Shown here piece by piece: positions 9,616 through 18,671 of a DNA stretch of 63,244 bases (positions are counted from its first letter, which is position 1; each line of letters opens with the position of its first letter). Origin of the DNA: CAUZSN01 sp963582345 (GTDB taxonomy: Bacteria > Planctomycetota > Planctomycetia > Planctomycetales > Planctomycetaceae). The position numbers and the translations under genes were made by a program. The stretch spans positions 1 to 63,244 of the forward strand of contig CAUZSN010000004.1 of the NCBI GenBank assembly GCA_963582345.1. Reading direction: 5' to 3'. The notes under the pieces are model-generated. The model was not told the origin of the DNA and made no database searches. It worked only from the letters and a program-made list of their open reading frames with translations.

Positions 9616-9665
9616 GCGAGGGGGAAGCGCGGCAATTATGAGAATTGTCCGCGTTTCCCCCTCGC
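9616..9665 (-). terminator. Long near-perfect hairpin between lolD and ilvE
   Basis: Arms GCGAGGGGGAAGCGCGG and CCGCGTTTCCCCCTCGC pair along 17 positions with a single G-U wobble. A further CAATT/AATTG pairing closes on a five-base loop with one bulged base, giving about 22 paired positions in 50 nt. It begins 13 bases beyond the lolD stop. No U-run follows on either strand, so it is not a textbook intrinsic terminator. It could stop transcription, protect the lolD 3' end, or form a structured leader for ilvE. Confidence 0.7.
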
Positions 9666-9677
9666 CCCGTCACGGCC

Positions 9678-10406
9678 TTATGCGGCTTCCTCAAGTGCTT
9701 TGATGCGGCCGTCGCTCAGGCAGACACTTCGATGCGATTGATTGGCGATCAAACGATCATGGGTAACCATGATAATAGTGAGATGTTCCTGGTCGTTCAA
9801 GGTAGCCAACAGTTGTATGATTTCCGTTCCGGTGCGGTTATCGAGGTTGCCAGTCGGTTCGTCAGCCAACAGGATCTCTGGTTTAGCGACCAATGCCCGC
9901 GCGATAGCCGCTCGCTGCATTTCTCCGCCCGAAAGTTCAGATGGCTTGTGCTTGATCCGATGCGTCAGCCCGACTTTGGCGATAATGTCGCATGCCAATT
10001 CGCGGTAGACTCGACGGTGCTTCCAATAGGCCATTGTGGAATGTCGAATCATTAATGGCGCCAAGACATTTTCTAACAGATTCAACTCGGGCAGAAGATG
10101 ATAGAACTGAAAAATGAATCCAAACACACGATTCCGCAATTTGTCGCGCGTGCTCGTGGGCAAGTCGTCGATGCGTTCGCCTTCCAGACGAATCTCACCA
10201 ACGCTGGGCGAATCCAACAGTCCCAACAATTGCAACAGTGTGCTTTTTCCAGAACCCGATTGCCCGACAATCGACACAAACTCGCCCTTCCGGACGTCAA
10301 TCTCCACGCCCTGCAAGACCGGAATCTTGTGTTGTCCCTTAAGGTACGCTTTTTCCAACGCGACGGCGGAAATGTGCGTTCTCGACGTGGAAATTGTCCC
10401 TCTCAT
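9678..10406 (-). CDS. lolD: ABC transporter ATP-binding protein, LolD/MacB type
   Basis: ATPase of a lipoprotein- or lipid-releasing ABC transporter at the inner membrane. In 242 residues it has Walker A (GQSGSGKST), Q-loop, the signature LSGGEMQR, Walker B (ILLADEPTG) and the switch His region (IIMVTHD). The LLEN and FQFYHLLPELNLLENV stretches are typical of LolD/MacB/FtsE ATPases. The ATG at 10406 has AGGAG six bases upstream; a TTG seven codons earlier is rejected. The permease gene lies 63 bases upstream on the same strand, forming the expected pair. Confidence 0.92.
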   Translation of the reverse strand: MRGTISTSRTHISAVALEKAYLKGQHKIPVLQGVEIDVRKGEFVSIVGQSGSGKSTLLQLLGLLDSPSVGEIRLEGERIDDLPTSTRDKLRNRVFGFIFQFYHLLPELNLLENVLAPLMIRHSTMAYWKHRRVYRELACDIIAKVGLTHRIKHKPSELSGGEMQRAAIARALVAKPEILLADEPTGNLDNRTGTEIIQLLATLNDQEHLTIIMVTHDRLIANQSHRSVCLSDGRIKALEEAA

Positions 10407-10469
10407 GAAAGTCTCCTGATTCACCAAAGACAGCTTGCAACTCTCGATTCTTGACTTCCGATCCTCATC

Positions 10470-12152
10470 TCACTCATACCTCAATGCTTCCACTGGATGC
10501 AACTGAGCAGCTCGGCGTGCAGGAAGGATGCTAGCCAATACGGCAATCGCCATCGCGCCTACCGCAACCCAAATCACCGTCATCGGATTGACAAAGGTGG
10601 GGATCGCAGGGAAATAGTAAATAGCCTCATCAAAGACCTTTCGCCCGATGATTACCGTTAAGAAGTCTTCGATTTCATTGATGTAATACACGAACAGCAA
10701 ACCCAGTGCGACGCCGACACCGCTGCCGACAATGCCCAAGGCCAAACCGTATGACAAGAAGATTGTCATCACGCCGCGCGAGCTGGCTCCCAAAGCTTTC
10801 AAGATGCCAATATCTCGCGTCTTCTCAACCACGATCATGTAGAAGATCGCCAGAATGCCAAACCCGGCCACCGCAATGATCAGAAATAACAGCACGTTCA
10901 GGATGGCCGTTTCGATCTCGACAGCGGCCAGCAACGGTCCCTGCTTTTGTTCCCAGGTCCGCACAGTAAACAATCTCGGCGGAAATACGGCTTTTAACTG
11001 CCTAACCACTTCCTTAGAAAGCGTGTAGTCCTTCAGTTTGATCTGGATAGACGTAACCGAGCGAACTCCCGTTTCTGGGGCGATCATTCCACGAATCTCT
11101 TGCAGATACTCCAAATTGCAAAAAATTAAGTTTGAATCATATTCGCTCATTCCGCTCTTAAAAACATCAACGACGGTTGCGTTGAAGTGTCGGGCTTCGG
11201 GCGGGCGACCGGCGCTGACCGTGCTGATCTTGATTTCATCGCCGGGTTGGATCATTCGCTGGACGCGAATCTTTTTCCCTAGTTTGTCTTCAAACTGAAA
11301 CTCGATCAATCCGGAACCGACGTAGACGCGAGCAGGCCAAATCGCTTCTTCCTGTTCGAGATCCACTTTTGAAACGACAGGTGAAAAGGGAAACTCGGAT
11401 CCGACCGGCGATTCCGTGTCAAGATGATCTTTGTGAAACGGTCCCCTTTCGTCGACCGGATTCTTGCGAATTAACTCCTTGGTGCTTGCGGTCATTCCGA
11501 TTGCTTCGTTGTCTTGGGAATTCGCACCCCCGCCTCGCGGAAAACTAGATGACCTGAGATCAAATGGACTGCGCGACTCAGTCGGAGCTTCAGCGGACCG
11601 TCGAATGTTATTCAACTGTTCGCGAAATTGTTCTTCCCTTTCGATCTTGTCTTTCAGATAAGCCATTGCCGGCTCGGTCAATTCCCATCCAGGGGGTTCA
11701 TCGCGCGAACGAAGCGCCGTCCGGACAACGACGTCTCCGTCCATCACAGGGTTATAGCTTTCCAAATTGTCGACAAGCGGACCAACTTTTGATTTGCTTT
11801 CGGGTTGAATGCCGATCAATGTAATCGGCCGAGTCATCCAATGTCCGTTCCACTGAAAACTCACCATGCCGTAGACTTCGACTGTGGCGGTCATGGCTTT
11901 GATGTGTTCAGGCGCCGCGTTACGAGCGATCGTCATCCATCGCTCGGGATGGTCCACGCCGTCCAGACTGTTCGTCTCGATGATCACATCAGCCAGGATC
12001 CCATGAATGCGGTCCCTCATTTCAGTGCTGAATCCAGCCATTACGCTGTTCACCACAATCATTGTGGCTACACCCAGCATCACGCTAATGATGCTCGCCA
12101 GAGCAATGTAACGTGTTCGCAAATATCGCAGGCAAAGCAGACTTTTGTACAT
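10470..12152 (-). CDS. lolC: ABC transporter permease, LolC/LolE type, with extended periplasmic domain
   Basis: Partner of the ATPase just downstream. The 560-residue protein has one N-terminal membrane helix (about 15-40, LASIISVMLGVATMIVVNSV), a large periplasmic MacB-PCD-like domain, and three C-terminal helices ending in PARRAAQLHPVEALRYE, the family's closing motif (FtsX fold). It is about 150 residues longer than E. coli LolC/LolE (about 400 aa). The excess includes a low-complexity polar insert at about 180-285 (SRSPFDLRSSSFPRGGG). Likely role: extraction of lipoproteins from the inner membrane. Which Lol paralogue it equals is uncertain. Confidence 0.87.
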   Translation of the reverse strand: MYKSLLCLRYLRTRYIALASIISVMLGVATMIVVNSVMAGFSTEMRDRIHGILADVIIETNSLDGVDHPERWMTIARNAAPEHIKAMTATVEVYGMVSFQWNGHWMTRPITLIGIQPESKSKVGPLVDNLESYNPVMDGDVVVRTALRSRDEPPGWELTEPAMAYLKDKIEREEQFREQLNNIRRSAEAPTESRSPFDLRSSSFPRGGGANSQDNEAIGMTASTKELIRKNPVDERGPFHKDHLDTESPVGSEFPFSPVVSKVDLEQEEAIWPARVYVGSGLIEFQFEDKLGKKIRVQRMIQPGDEIKISTVSAGRPPEARHFNATVVDVFKSGMSEYDSNLIFCNLEYLQEIRGMIAPETGVRSVTSIQIKLKDYTLSKEVVRQLKAVFPPRLFTVRTWEQKQGPLLAAVEIETAILNVLLFLIIAVAGFGILAIFYMIVVEKTRDIGILKALGASSRGVMTIFLSYGLALGIVGSGVGVALGLLFVYYINEIEDFLTVIIGRKVFDEAIYYFPAIPTFVNPMTVIWVAVGAMAIAVLASILPARRAAQLHPVEALRYE

Positions 12153-12225
12153 TGTGCCAGTCCCTTGGCGTTTGATTGGTTGAGGAGATCAGATGTGATC
12201 GAGTTTCCTTGCAGCTAAACCACTA

Positions 12226-13713
12226 TCATGATGGCTTGTGGTCTGCAGCGTCTGACGATGACGGCCGTAACAGCGGGAAGAAAATCACGTCGCGAATACT
12301 GCGGCTGTTGGTTAACAGCATCATCAATCGGTCAATGCCAATGCCCAACCCACCGGCCGGCGGCATACCGACTTTCAGCGCTTGGATGAAATCTTCGTCC
12401 ATACGCGCCATAGAATCCTCTTCCGGCAGTCCAGCCAATTGCGTGCGGAACAATTTCTCCTGTAGCCGCGGGTCGTTCAGTTCGGTGTACGCGTTCGCCA
12501 GTTCCATTCCCCGAATAAACAACTCGAACCGTTCGGCAACCGTTGGATCATCCGCTTTGCGCTTCGTCAGCGGACAGATCGAGGACGGGTAATCGATTAC
12601 AAACAAAGGGCCTTGCAGGTTGTCTTCAACGGTCGCCTCAAAGACTTCATTAACGATCACATCGGGATGGACGCCTTCAGTTTCAATCGCGTGTTGGTGG
12701 GCCACTTCCTTGACCGCCGCTTCGTCATGCAAATCGCATCGAGCGAATTCCGCAAACAGGTTGGCATACGTACGGCGCGGCCAAGGTGATGTGAAGTCAA
12801 TGGTCTCTTCGCCCCATGGAAATACCATTGTCTTGTCCAAAGCCTTGACAGCATCGACTATGATCGCCTCAGTCAGCTCCATCATTGTCTCATAGTTGCC
12901 GTACGCCTGATAGGCTTCGAGCATCGTGAATTCCGGATTGTGAGTTGCGTCGATGCCCTCATTGCGAAAGACTCGTCCGATCTCGTAAACACGTTCGATC
13001 CCACCGACCATCAATCGCTTCAAATGCAGTTCCAGCGCAATCCGCATGTGAAGGTCGATGTCGAGTGTGTTGTGATGCGTAATGAATGGCCGAGCGGCCG
13101 CTCCGCCCGCAATGGCATGCAGTATTGGAGTTTCCACTTCGACGAAATCTTCGCGACTTAGCGTCTGCCGGATCGAATTGATCACCTTTGTTCGAGTCAG
13201 CATGCGCTCCAGCACGCCGTCGTTGTAGATCAGATCAATGTATCGTTGCCGCAGCAACAATTCCGTATCACGGGCTCCGTGGAATTTTTCGGGCGGCTGA
13301 GCCAGCGACTTACATAGCAGTGTCAGCTTCTCAACGAAGATCGAGACCTCGCCCGTCTCGGTCCGCCATAGCTTGCCGTCGATGCCGATCAAATCGCCCA
13401 AATCGATGGCCGAGAGCAATTCCCATTGGGCTTCCGGCAGATCGCCTCTGGAAAACAATAGTTGAATTGTTCCCGAGCAATCTTTGATGTCGTAAAAACG
13501 CAGCTTGCCTGCTTTACGACGCCGCATGATCCGCCCGGTGACGCGCACTCGCTCGCCGAACACACCTGATAACTCAGGGCACATTGGGCGTGCCTTGGCA
13601 ACCGCAATATGCCCGTCAAACCGCTGCCCCCAAGGATCAAGTCCCAAGGCTTCGATCTTTTCGAGCTTCTTGAGCCGGTCGCGTTCGAACCGGTTTTGTG
13701 TACTGCCGCACAT
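12226..13713 (-). CDS. lysS: Lysyl-tRNA synthetase, class II
   Basis: Charges tRNA-Lys. From the ATG at 13713 the product is 495 residues (E. coli LysS is 505). It has the N-terminal OB-fold anticodon-binding domain (GRIMRRRKAGKLRFYDIKD), class II motif 2 (FRNEGIDATHNPEFTMLEAY) and motif 3 (GIGIDRLMMLLTNSRSIRDV). The frame continues 42 codons upstream, but those residues have no family counterpart, whereas RDRLKKLEKIEALGLDPW at the chosen start aligns with the usual N-terminus. Divergent from the Trm112-like gene. Confidence 0.95.
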   Translation of the reverse strand: MCGSTQNRFERDRLKKLEKIEALGLDPWGQRFDGHIAVAKARPMCPELSGVFGERVRVTGRIMRRRKAGKLRFYDIKDCSGTIQLLFSRGDLPEAQWELLSAIDLGDLIGIDGKLWRTETGEVSIFVEKLTLLCKSLAQPPEKFHGARDTELLLRQRYIDLIYNDGVLERMLTRTKVINSIRQTLSREDFVEVETPILHAIAGGAAARPFITHHNTLDIDLHMRIALELHLKRLMVGGIERVYEIGRVFRNEGIDATHNPEFTMLEAYQAYGNYETMMELTEAIIVDAVKALDKTMVFPWGEETIDFTSPWPRRTYANLFAEFARCDLHDEAAVKEVAHQHAIETEGVHPDVIVNEVFEATVEDNLQGPLFVIDYPSSICPLTKRKADDPTVAERFELFIRGMELANAYTELNDPRLQEKLFRTQLAGLPEEDSMARMDEDFIQALKVGMPPAGGLGIGIDRLMMLLTNSRSIRDVIFFPLLRPSSSDAADHKPS

Positions 13714-13941
13714 AGTACGGACTGTCTGAATACAGAATGGGTCATTGACGAGAACGGGAATCGGGAAATGATGCGAGAAACGGTCTATCAGGTCAATGGC
13801 AACCCGATTGTTTGGGATGTCGCATAGCCAACTCAACAATCAATATCTGAGCGTCCGCTTGCAACTCAGCCAAATGGCTTCGACAATATCGCTGTGTCGA
13901 ACACATCGTTCGTTACTCGATTTTCTTCACAACAGGTAATA

Positions 13942-14190
13942 ATGATGACATTTGATCTGTCGGTACTAGAAGACGTTTGGGTCTGCCCCAACTCGAAGTC
14001 AAAATTAGTAGTCGACGGTGATGGGATCGTCTGCGTCGAGCCGGGCTGCCGTCTGCGCTATGACATTGTGAACGAGATTCCGATCATGCTGGTTGACTCG
14101 GCGACACAGCTTACGGCTGAAGAATGGGGCTCGATCATGCAAAAGTACGGCCGAGATGCCATTACTGGCGAGACGAGCAATTGCACTTGA
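13942..14190 (+). CDS. Trm112/YcaR-like small zinc-ribbon protein
   Basis: An 82-residue protein with the Trm112p/YcaR pattern: LEDVWVCPNSKSKL, a second Cys pair VCVEPGCRLRY, and NEIPIML. In this family the Cys residues hold zinc or mark a degenerate site, and members often partner methyltransferases. Here one Cys precedes a Pro and the other two are VC....C, so the zinc site may be incomplete. The frame is open from 13894; tandem ATGs at 13942 and 13945 with AGGT just upstream fit the family start. Divergent from lysS. Confidence 0.8.
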   Translation: MMTFDLSVLEDVWVCPNSKSKLVVDGDGIVCVEPGCRLRYDIVNEIPIMLVDSATQLTAEEWGSIMQKYGRDAITGETSNCT

Positions 14191-14243
14191 AATCCGTGTC
14201 AAGCGAACGGGGATGGACCATATTCCGATTCAGCGCGTAGAAA

Positions 14244-14289
14244 ATTCGCCGTCACCGTACAAAGAAAGAAGTGAACGATGACGGCGAAT
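14244..14289 (+). terminator. 11-bp perfect inverted repeat downstream of the Trm112-like gene
   Basis: ATTCGCCGTCA at 14244-14254 is repeated as TGACGGCGAAT at 14279-14289 around a 24-base loop. It begins 54 bases beyond the stop of the small zinc-ribbon gene. There is no U-run. It could be a terminator or mRNA-end structure; function is inferred from position only. Confidence 0.4.
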
Positions 14290-14840
14290 CGTGTGTCGAA
14301 CCACTAGGTTCTTCACTTCAATCCGATGGTGTCCAGCAAGTTGGTAGTCGTGTCGGGTATCAAGAGTTCGAAAATCGAATATATTGGCAACTTCAAAGTC
14401 GTAATATCAATCCTTCGCTTTCCGGCTCTTTCATATGACTGATTCGCCAGTCGGGTGGTGAGAGTCGTTAACAGGTTCTAATCTACAGATGTTAAATTAT
14501 TAGACTCCACTTGATGCTCGCCCAGCTTACTATCGTTTCACATCCACAAAAGAAGCCTTATCTGGCGACATGAAATGTTATCGGTTCTCGTATCATGGCA
14601 GTCGAGTTGTTCGTTCGTCTCTTGTGTTAAATGGGTTGTTGTTCGAAAACCAATCGCTTTGGATAAACAAGTTATGCAGGTTCTTCCACCAAAGCTCATC
14701 CGAGATCGCTGTTGTTACCAAATTTCCAAGCGACCGACCGTATGGTTTCTTTCAAAGAACGCATCAACGCGCAATTCTAATCAGAGCGTGAACGAATCGC
14801 GACTTCGACGGCCAAACAAACTAACAGCGATGGGCTGACA
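14290..14840. other. Gene-free interval before the CPBP protease
   Basis: About 550 bases. Short open frames from 14570 and 14575 overlap each other in different frames and have no family resemblance, so they are not called. No tRNA or repeat was recognised. Confidence 0.5.
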
Positions 14841-15524
14841 ATGTTTGACAGATTTGATCCGACTGATCGCATTCATTTCCTGAATCTGGCTGCCGTGATG
14901 GAAGGCAGTCTGATTGTAATCGCTTTCGTATGCGGCTGGCTGGCTGAGGCTCAGCCACTGCACTCGTTGCAGTGGCAATGGGATGCTTTGGTGTGGGGCG
15001 TGGTCGGTACAGTACCGCTGTTCGGTTTGTTCTTGCTGTCGTATCGCTTTCCAATCGGCCCACTGTTCAAGATCAAACGGTTCTTAGTGGAAATGCTCGG
15101 ACCGTCGTTGGTTGCGTGCCGTTGGTACGACTTGGTTCTGTTGGCCCTGCTTGCAGGTTTCAGCGAAGAACTGCTGTTTCGGGGAGTCCTGCAGCCATGG
15201 TTTGGTCAAGGTAAATTCGGTAGTTCCGAGTTTCTAATTGGGCTAATTGGCAGCAATATTTTGTTTGGCCTGGCACACACGGTCACACCGACATATGCCA
15301 TTCTGGCCGCACTGGTCGGCGTGTATCTAGGTGTACTCCGTCAGGCCACCGGATCCCCCAATCTCATCGCTCCCATGGTCACACACGGCCTGTATGATTA
15401 TTTTGCATTTTTGGTCGTCGCGCACACGTATCGTTCCGAACAATCAATAGAGTCACATCAGGAACTGCCTGAAGAAGACCAGGACGACCCCGGAAGAAAA
15501 AACGAAGGAAATGTAAAAAAATGA
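14841..15524 (+). CDS. CPBP family intramembrane metalloprotease (CAAX protease/bacteriocin-processing type)
   Basis: A 227-residue membrane protein with about six hydrophobic segments. The defining motifs are present: EELLFRGVLQ (EExxxR, about residues 109-118), a second region with FGLAH (about 145), and a third with MVTHGLYDYFAF. These provide the Glu and His ligands of the intramembrane catalytic centre. The substrate is unknown. The tail is acidic and charged. It precedes the MMPL exporter by 177 bases on the same strand, so cotranscription is possible. Confidence 0.87.
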   Translation: MFDRFDPTDRIHFLNLAAVMEGSLIVIAFVCGWLAEAQPLHSLQWQWDALVWGVVGTVPLFGLFLLSYRFPIGPLFKIKRFLVEMLGPSLVACRWYDLVLLALLAGFSEELLFRGVLQPWFGQGKFGSSEFLIGLIGSNILFGLAHTVTPTYAILAALVGVYLGVLRQATGSPNLIAPMVTHGLYDYFAFLVVAHTYRSEQSIESHQELPEEDQDDPGRKNEGNVKK

Positions 15525-15701
15525 ATTTCCAACTTCGCACGTCGAAAGAATCATCTGTGTGAAGTAAGACTGCCGTACTGTCTCAGGTTGATCAGATCGG
15601 TACGTTGCTACTAGAATGCGCGACTCGATTCGGACCGCAAACGTCAGGATTTTCATTCTTGTCCCGCCGTTTCACACCTCATTCGTTGAGGTCTTCAGCC
15701 G

Positions 15702-18641
15702 GTGGAAAACCAACAGATTACGCCTACGGACGGATCAACCCAGCCGATGGAACACGGACGTTCCAATAATGAACCCGACCTGTTATTGAGCGATTCATTG
15801 CGTGGGATCACTCGATGGGCCTCGACTCATCCCAAGTTTACGTTGGCAGTCACGATCGGTCTGGCCACAATCTGTGTCGGGATCACGATTGCGTTATTGG
15901 ACTTTAAGACAAAACGCGCCGATTTGATCGATCCGAAGGCGCCATTCCACCAACGATGGCTCAATTATACGAAAAGTTTTGGGGAGTCGTCCGATATCGT
16001 CGTTGTGGTGGAAGCTGACGAACCAGGGAAGATCAAGCTAGTCATCGACGACTTGGGATCCCGGTTGACTCGCGAATCAGAGCTGTTCAGCAATGTCCTT
16101 TACAAGATCGAACCTGGACAACTGGCAGAAAAAGGTCTGTATTACCTAACGCCCGAACAATTGGATTCCGGCCTGGAACGATTACAAGCGTTCCGTCCCA
16201 TCGCGCAAGGGAATTGGGACTTGATCCAGCTCGACTCGCTTTTCGAGCGCCTGCTGGACCAAATTCGGGATCATCGGACGAAACCGACGTCACAGGACGC
16301 ACAGCCACTTCTGCGACATGTGACTCTGCTGTCTACCAGCCTGGTGCGATTTCTGGCTGACCGCAACGACTTCCGCTCGCCCTGGCCAGACCTGTTACCA
16401 GGCAATCAATGGCTGCGAGATGAAGCCAAACAAGTGACCTATTTCCTAAATGATCGCGGGACCATGGGCTTCTTGAAAGTCTTCCCTGCCGATCGCTTGG
16501 AAGAGTCCGACGGCCCATCCAGATCAATCGACCGACTCCGTCAACTCATCGCCAAAGTCTCCATTGACCATCCGGCCGCCAACATCAGCTTGACGGGAAT
16601 TCCTGTGCTTGAGAATGATGAAATGCGTAAGTCGCAATTTGACATGTTCAAAGCGTCGCTGATTTCTGTTGCAGGTGTCGGTTTGCTGCTGTTTCTAGGT
16701 TTTCGGGGTATTCGTCATCCGTTGCTGGCTTTGTTGATGCTCGCCGTCGGAATGTCATGGACATTCGGATACACAACGGTAGCGGTTGGACACCTGAATA
16801 TCTTGTCCGTCTCGTTTGGCGTCATACTGATCGGGCTAGGCATCGATTTCGCCATTCATTACCTGGCCCGCTACTTGCAGCTCCGACACGAAGGTGAATC
16901 GCTTCTGCCCGCGTTGCTAGAAACATCCTCCGGGGTCGGGACGGGAATCGTCACCGCAGCCGTGACCACAGCACTGGCCTTTTTCTGCGCCACGTTGACG
17001 TCGTTCCTGGGAGTGGCCGAATTGGGAATCATTGCCGGGGGCGGAATCCTACTGTGCGCCGTGGCAACGTTCCTGGTCTTGCCGGCGTTGGTGACGCTAG
17101 CCGACGGTCGCGTTGAACCGCGCATGCTTCCGACTCCGTTTCAAGCGGTCGCGCTCAGACAATTAACGGCACGCTATCCGGTCATAGTCATGCTACTGTC
17201 GTTCCTGGTGATCGGTTTTCTCGGCAGCTGCGCGCTGTCGTGGAAAGACGGGCGAATCACATTGGAGGTCGATTACGACTACAATCTGCTTAACTTACAG
17301 GCCGAGGGACTTGAATCAGTCCAGGTGCAGAAACGAATGTTTCAAGAGCCTCGCGGTTCACTGTTGTATGCTGTCTCGCTGGCCGACAGCCCGGCCGAGG
17401 CTCGTCGGCTGCGAGCTAAGTTTGAGATGTTGCCAACGGTTGATCATGTGGAAGAAATGGGGTCGTGGCTCCCGACCCAACCACTCAGTCAGATCCAACT
17501 GCGTGTTCAGGCATTCGCTGCTGAGTTGTCGTGGCTGAACAACCAGCCCCCGAAATTTTCTGATCCGAATCCGAGAATTGTCGGTACGACGGTCGAAGAA
17601 TTCTTCAAGGAGATCCGCAACTTGGAGCATCCGATGGCCGTCGATGCCTCACAGGCAATCGACGCGTTCCTTGACGAATTCGAAAAACTGAGCACGGACA
17701 GTCAAATCGCATTTTTAAACCAATACCAGCAGCATATGTTGACCGCCCTCTTGGGACAGTTCCAAGCGTTGTTGTACGCGGCGGATTCCGAGCCAGTGAC
17801 GCTCGACGATTTACCGTCCGAGCTGAGATCGCGGTTTGTCAGCCCTCGAGGAAAATGGCTCGTACAGGTTTACCCCAAAGACCAGATCTGGGATATCCAA
17901 CCGCTCAGCCGATTTGTGGCCGATGTCCGTTCGGTCGACATGGACGTGACAGGAACACCGCTACAGAACTACGAAGCATCCAGACAAATCATGGACAGCT
18001 ACCAGACGGCTGCAATCTACGCATTAGCCATCATTTGTCTTGTCCTGCTGATCGGATTTTTGGGGCGCGACCATGCCATGCTGGCGACGTTATTGCCGCT
18101 GGTACTGATCCTCATTGTGACTGTCGGAATTTCAGCGCATTTAGGCCGAATAGAAATCGATCTACCAGTCGTTGCGGCCGCGTATGCTGTCATGACGCTC
18201 ACTTTGGCAGCACTACTGGATTTCCGCAGTCTCCGCGAAACACTTCTGGCTATATTCTCGCCACTGGCTGGCGGCTTGCTAATGTTTGGCGTCTTAGCAC
18301 TTCTCGGAGTCGATTTGAATCCGGCTAACCTTATTGTCCTGCCATTGGTGCTGGGAATCGGAGTCGACAACGGCGTGCACGTCATTCATGATTTTCGCAT
18401 GCAACGGCACCGCTACCAGACTTCTTCCAGCACGATCAGCGGCGTGGTGTTGACGTCGCTCACGTCAATGATCGGATTTGGCAGCATGATGGTCGCCGCC
18501 CATCGCGGCCTGTACAGCCTGGGACTTGTTTTAGTCATCGGCGTTGGCAGTTGCCTGTTCGTTTCAATGGTGACCCTGCCGGCCATCTTGACGATTGTTT
18601 CTCGGTACGGTCGCAACAAAGACAGACCCACTGTCGCGTAG
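15702..18641 (+). CDS. MMPL/RND superfamily exporter, HpnN-like
   Basis: A 979-residue protein with the two-fold RND layout. The first membrane helix (about 50-70) is followed by a large periplasmic loop to about 310, then a five- or six-helix block (about 315-465, including LIGLGIDFAIHYLARYLQ), a second periplasmic loop (about 510-765) and a second helix block (about 770-970, including LVLGIGVDNGVHVIHDFR). The paired GIDFAIH and GVDNGVH motifs carry the Asp expected of proton-driven RND exporters. Closest known type is the hopanoid transporter HpnN and MMPL lipid exporters; the hydroxysqualene gene hpnE is about 33 kb away. GTG at 15702 is taken as start; an ATG at 15747 is possible. Confidence 0.85.
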   Translation: MENQQITPTDGSTQPMEHGRSNNEPDLLLSDSLRGITRWASTHPKFTLAVTIGLATICVGITIALLDFKTKRADLIDPKAPFHQRWLNYTKSFGESSDIVVVVEADEPGKIKLVIDDLGSRLTRESELFSNVLYKIEPGQLAEKGLYYLTPEQLDSGLERLQAFRPIAQGNWDLIQLDSLFERLLDQIRDHRTKPTSQDAQPLLRHVTLLSTSLVRFLADRNDFRSPWPDLLPGNQWLRDEAKQVTYFLNDRGTMGFLKVFPADRLEESDGPSRSIDRLRQLIAKVSIDHPAANISLTGIPVLENDEMRKSQFDMFKASLISVAGVGLLLFLGFRGIRHPLLALLMLAVGMSWTFGYTTVAVGHLNILSVSFGVILIGLGIDFAIHYLARYLQLRHEGESLLPALLETSSGVGTGIVTAAVTTALAFFCATLTSFLGVAELGIIAGGGILLCAVATFLVLPALVTLADGRVEPRMLPTPFQAVALRQLTARYPVIVMLLSFLVIGFLGSCALSWKDGRITLEVDYDYNLLNLQAEGLESVQVQKRMFQEPRGSLLYAVSLADSPAEARRLRAKFEMLPTVDHVEEMGSWLPTQPLSQIQLRVQAFAAELSWLNNQPPKFSDPNPRIVGTTVEEFFKEIRNLEHPMAVDASQAIDAFLDEFEKLSTDSQIAFLNQYQQHMLTALLGQFQALLYAADSEPVTLDDLPSELRSRFVSPRGKWLVQVYPKDQIWDIQPLSRFVADVRSVDMDVTGTPLQNYEASRQIMDSYQTAAIYALAIICLVLLIGFLGRDHAMLATLLPLVLILIVTVGISAHLGRIEIDLPVVAAAYAVMTLTLAALLDFRSLRETLLAIFSPLAGGLLMFGVLALLGVDLNPANLIVLPLVLGIGVDNGVHVIHDFRMQRHRYQTSSSTISGVVLTSLTSMIGFGSMMVAAHRGLYSLGLVLVIGVGSCLFVSMVTLPAILTIVSRYGRNKDRPTVA

Positions 18642-18671
18642 TGCCAAAATCGGATTGTTAGATGAATACCG

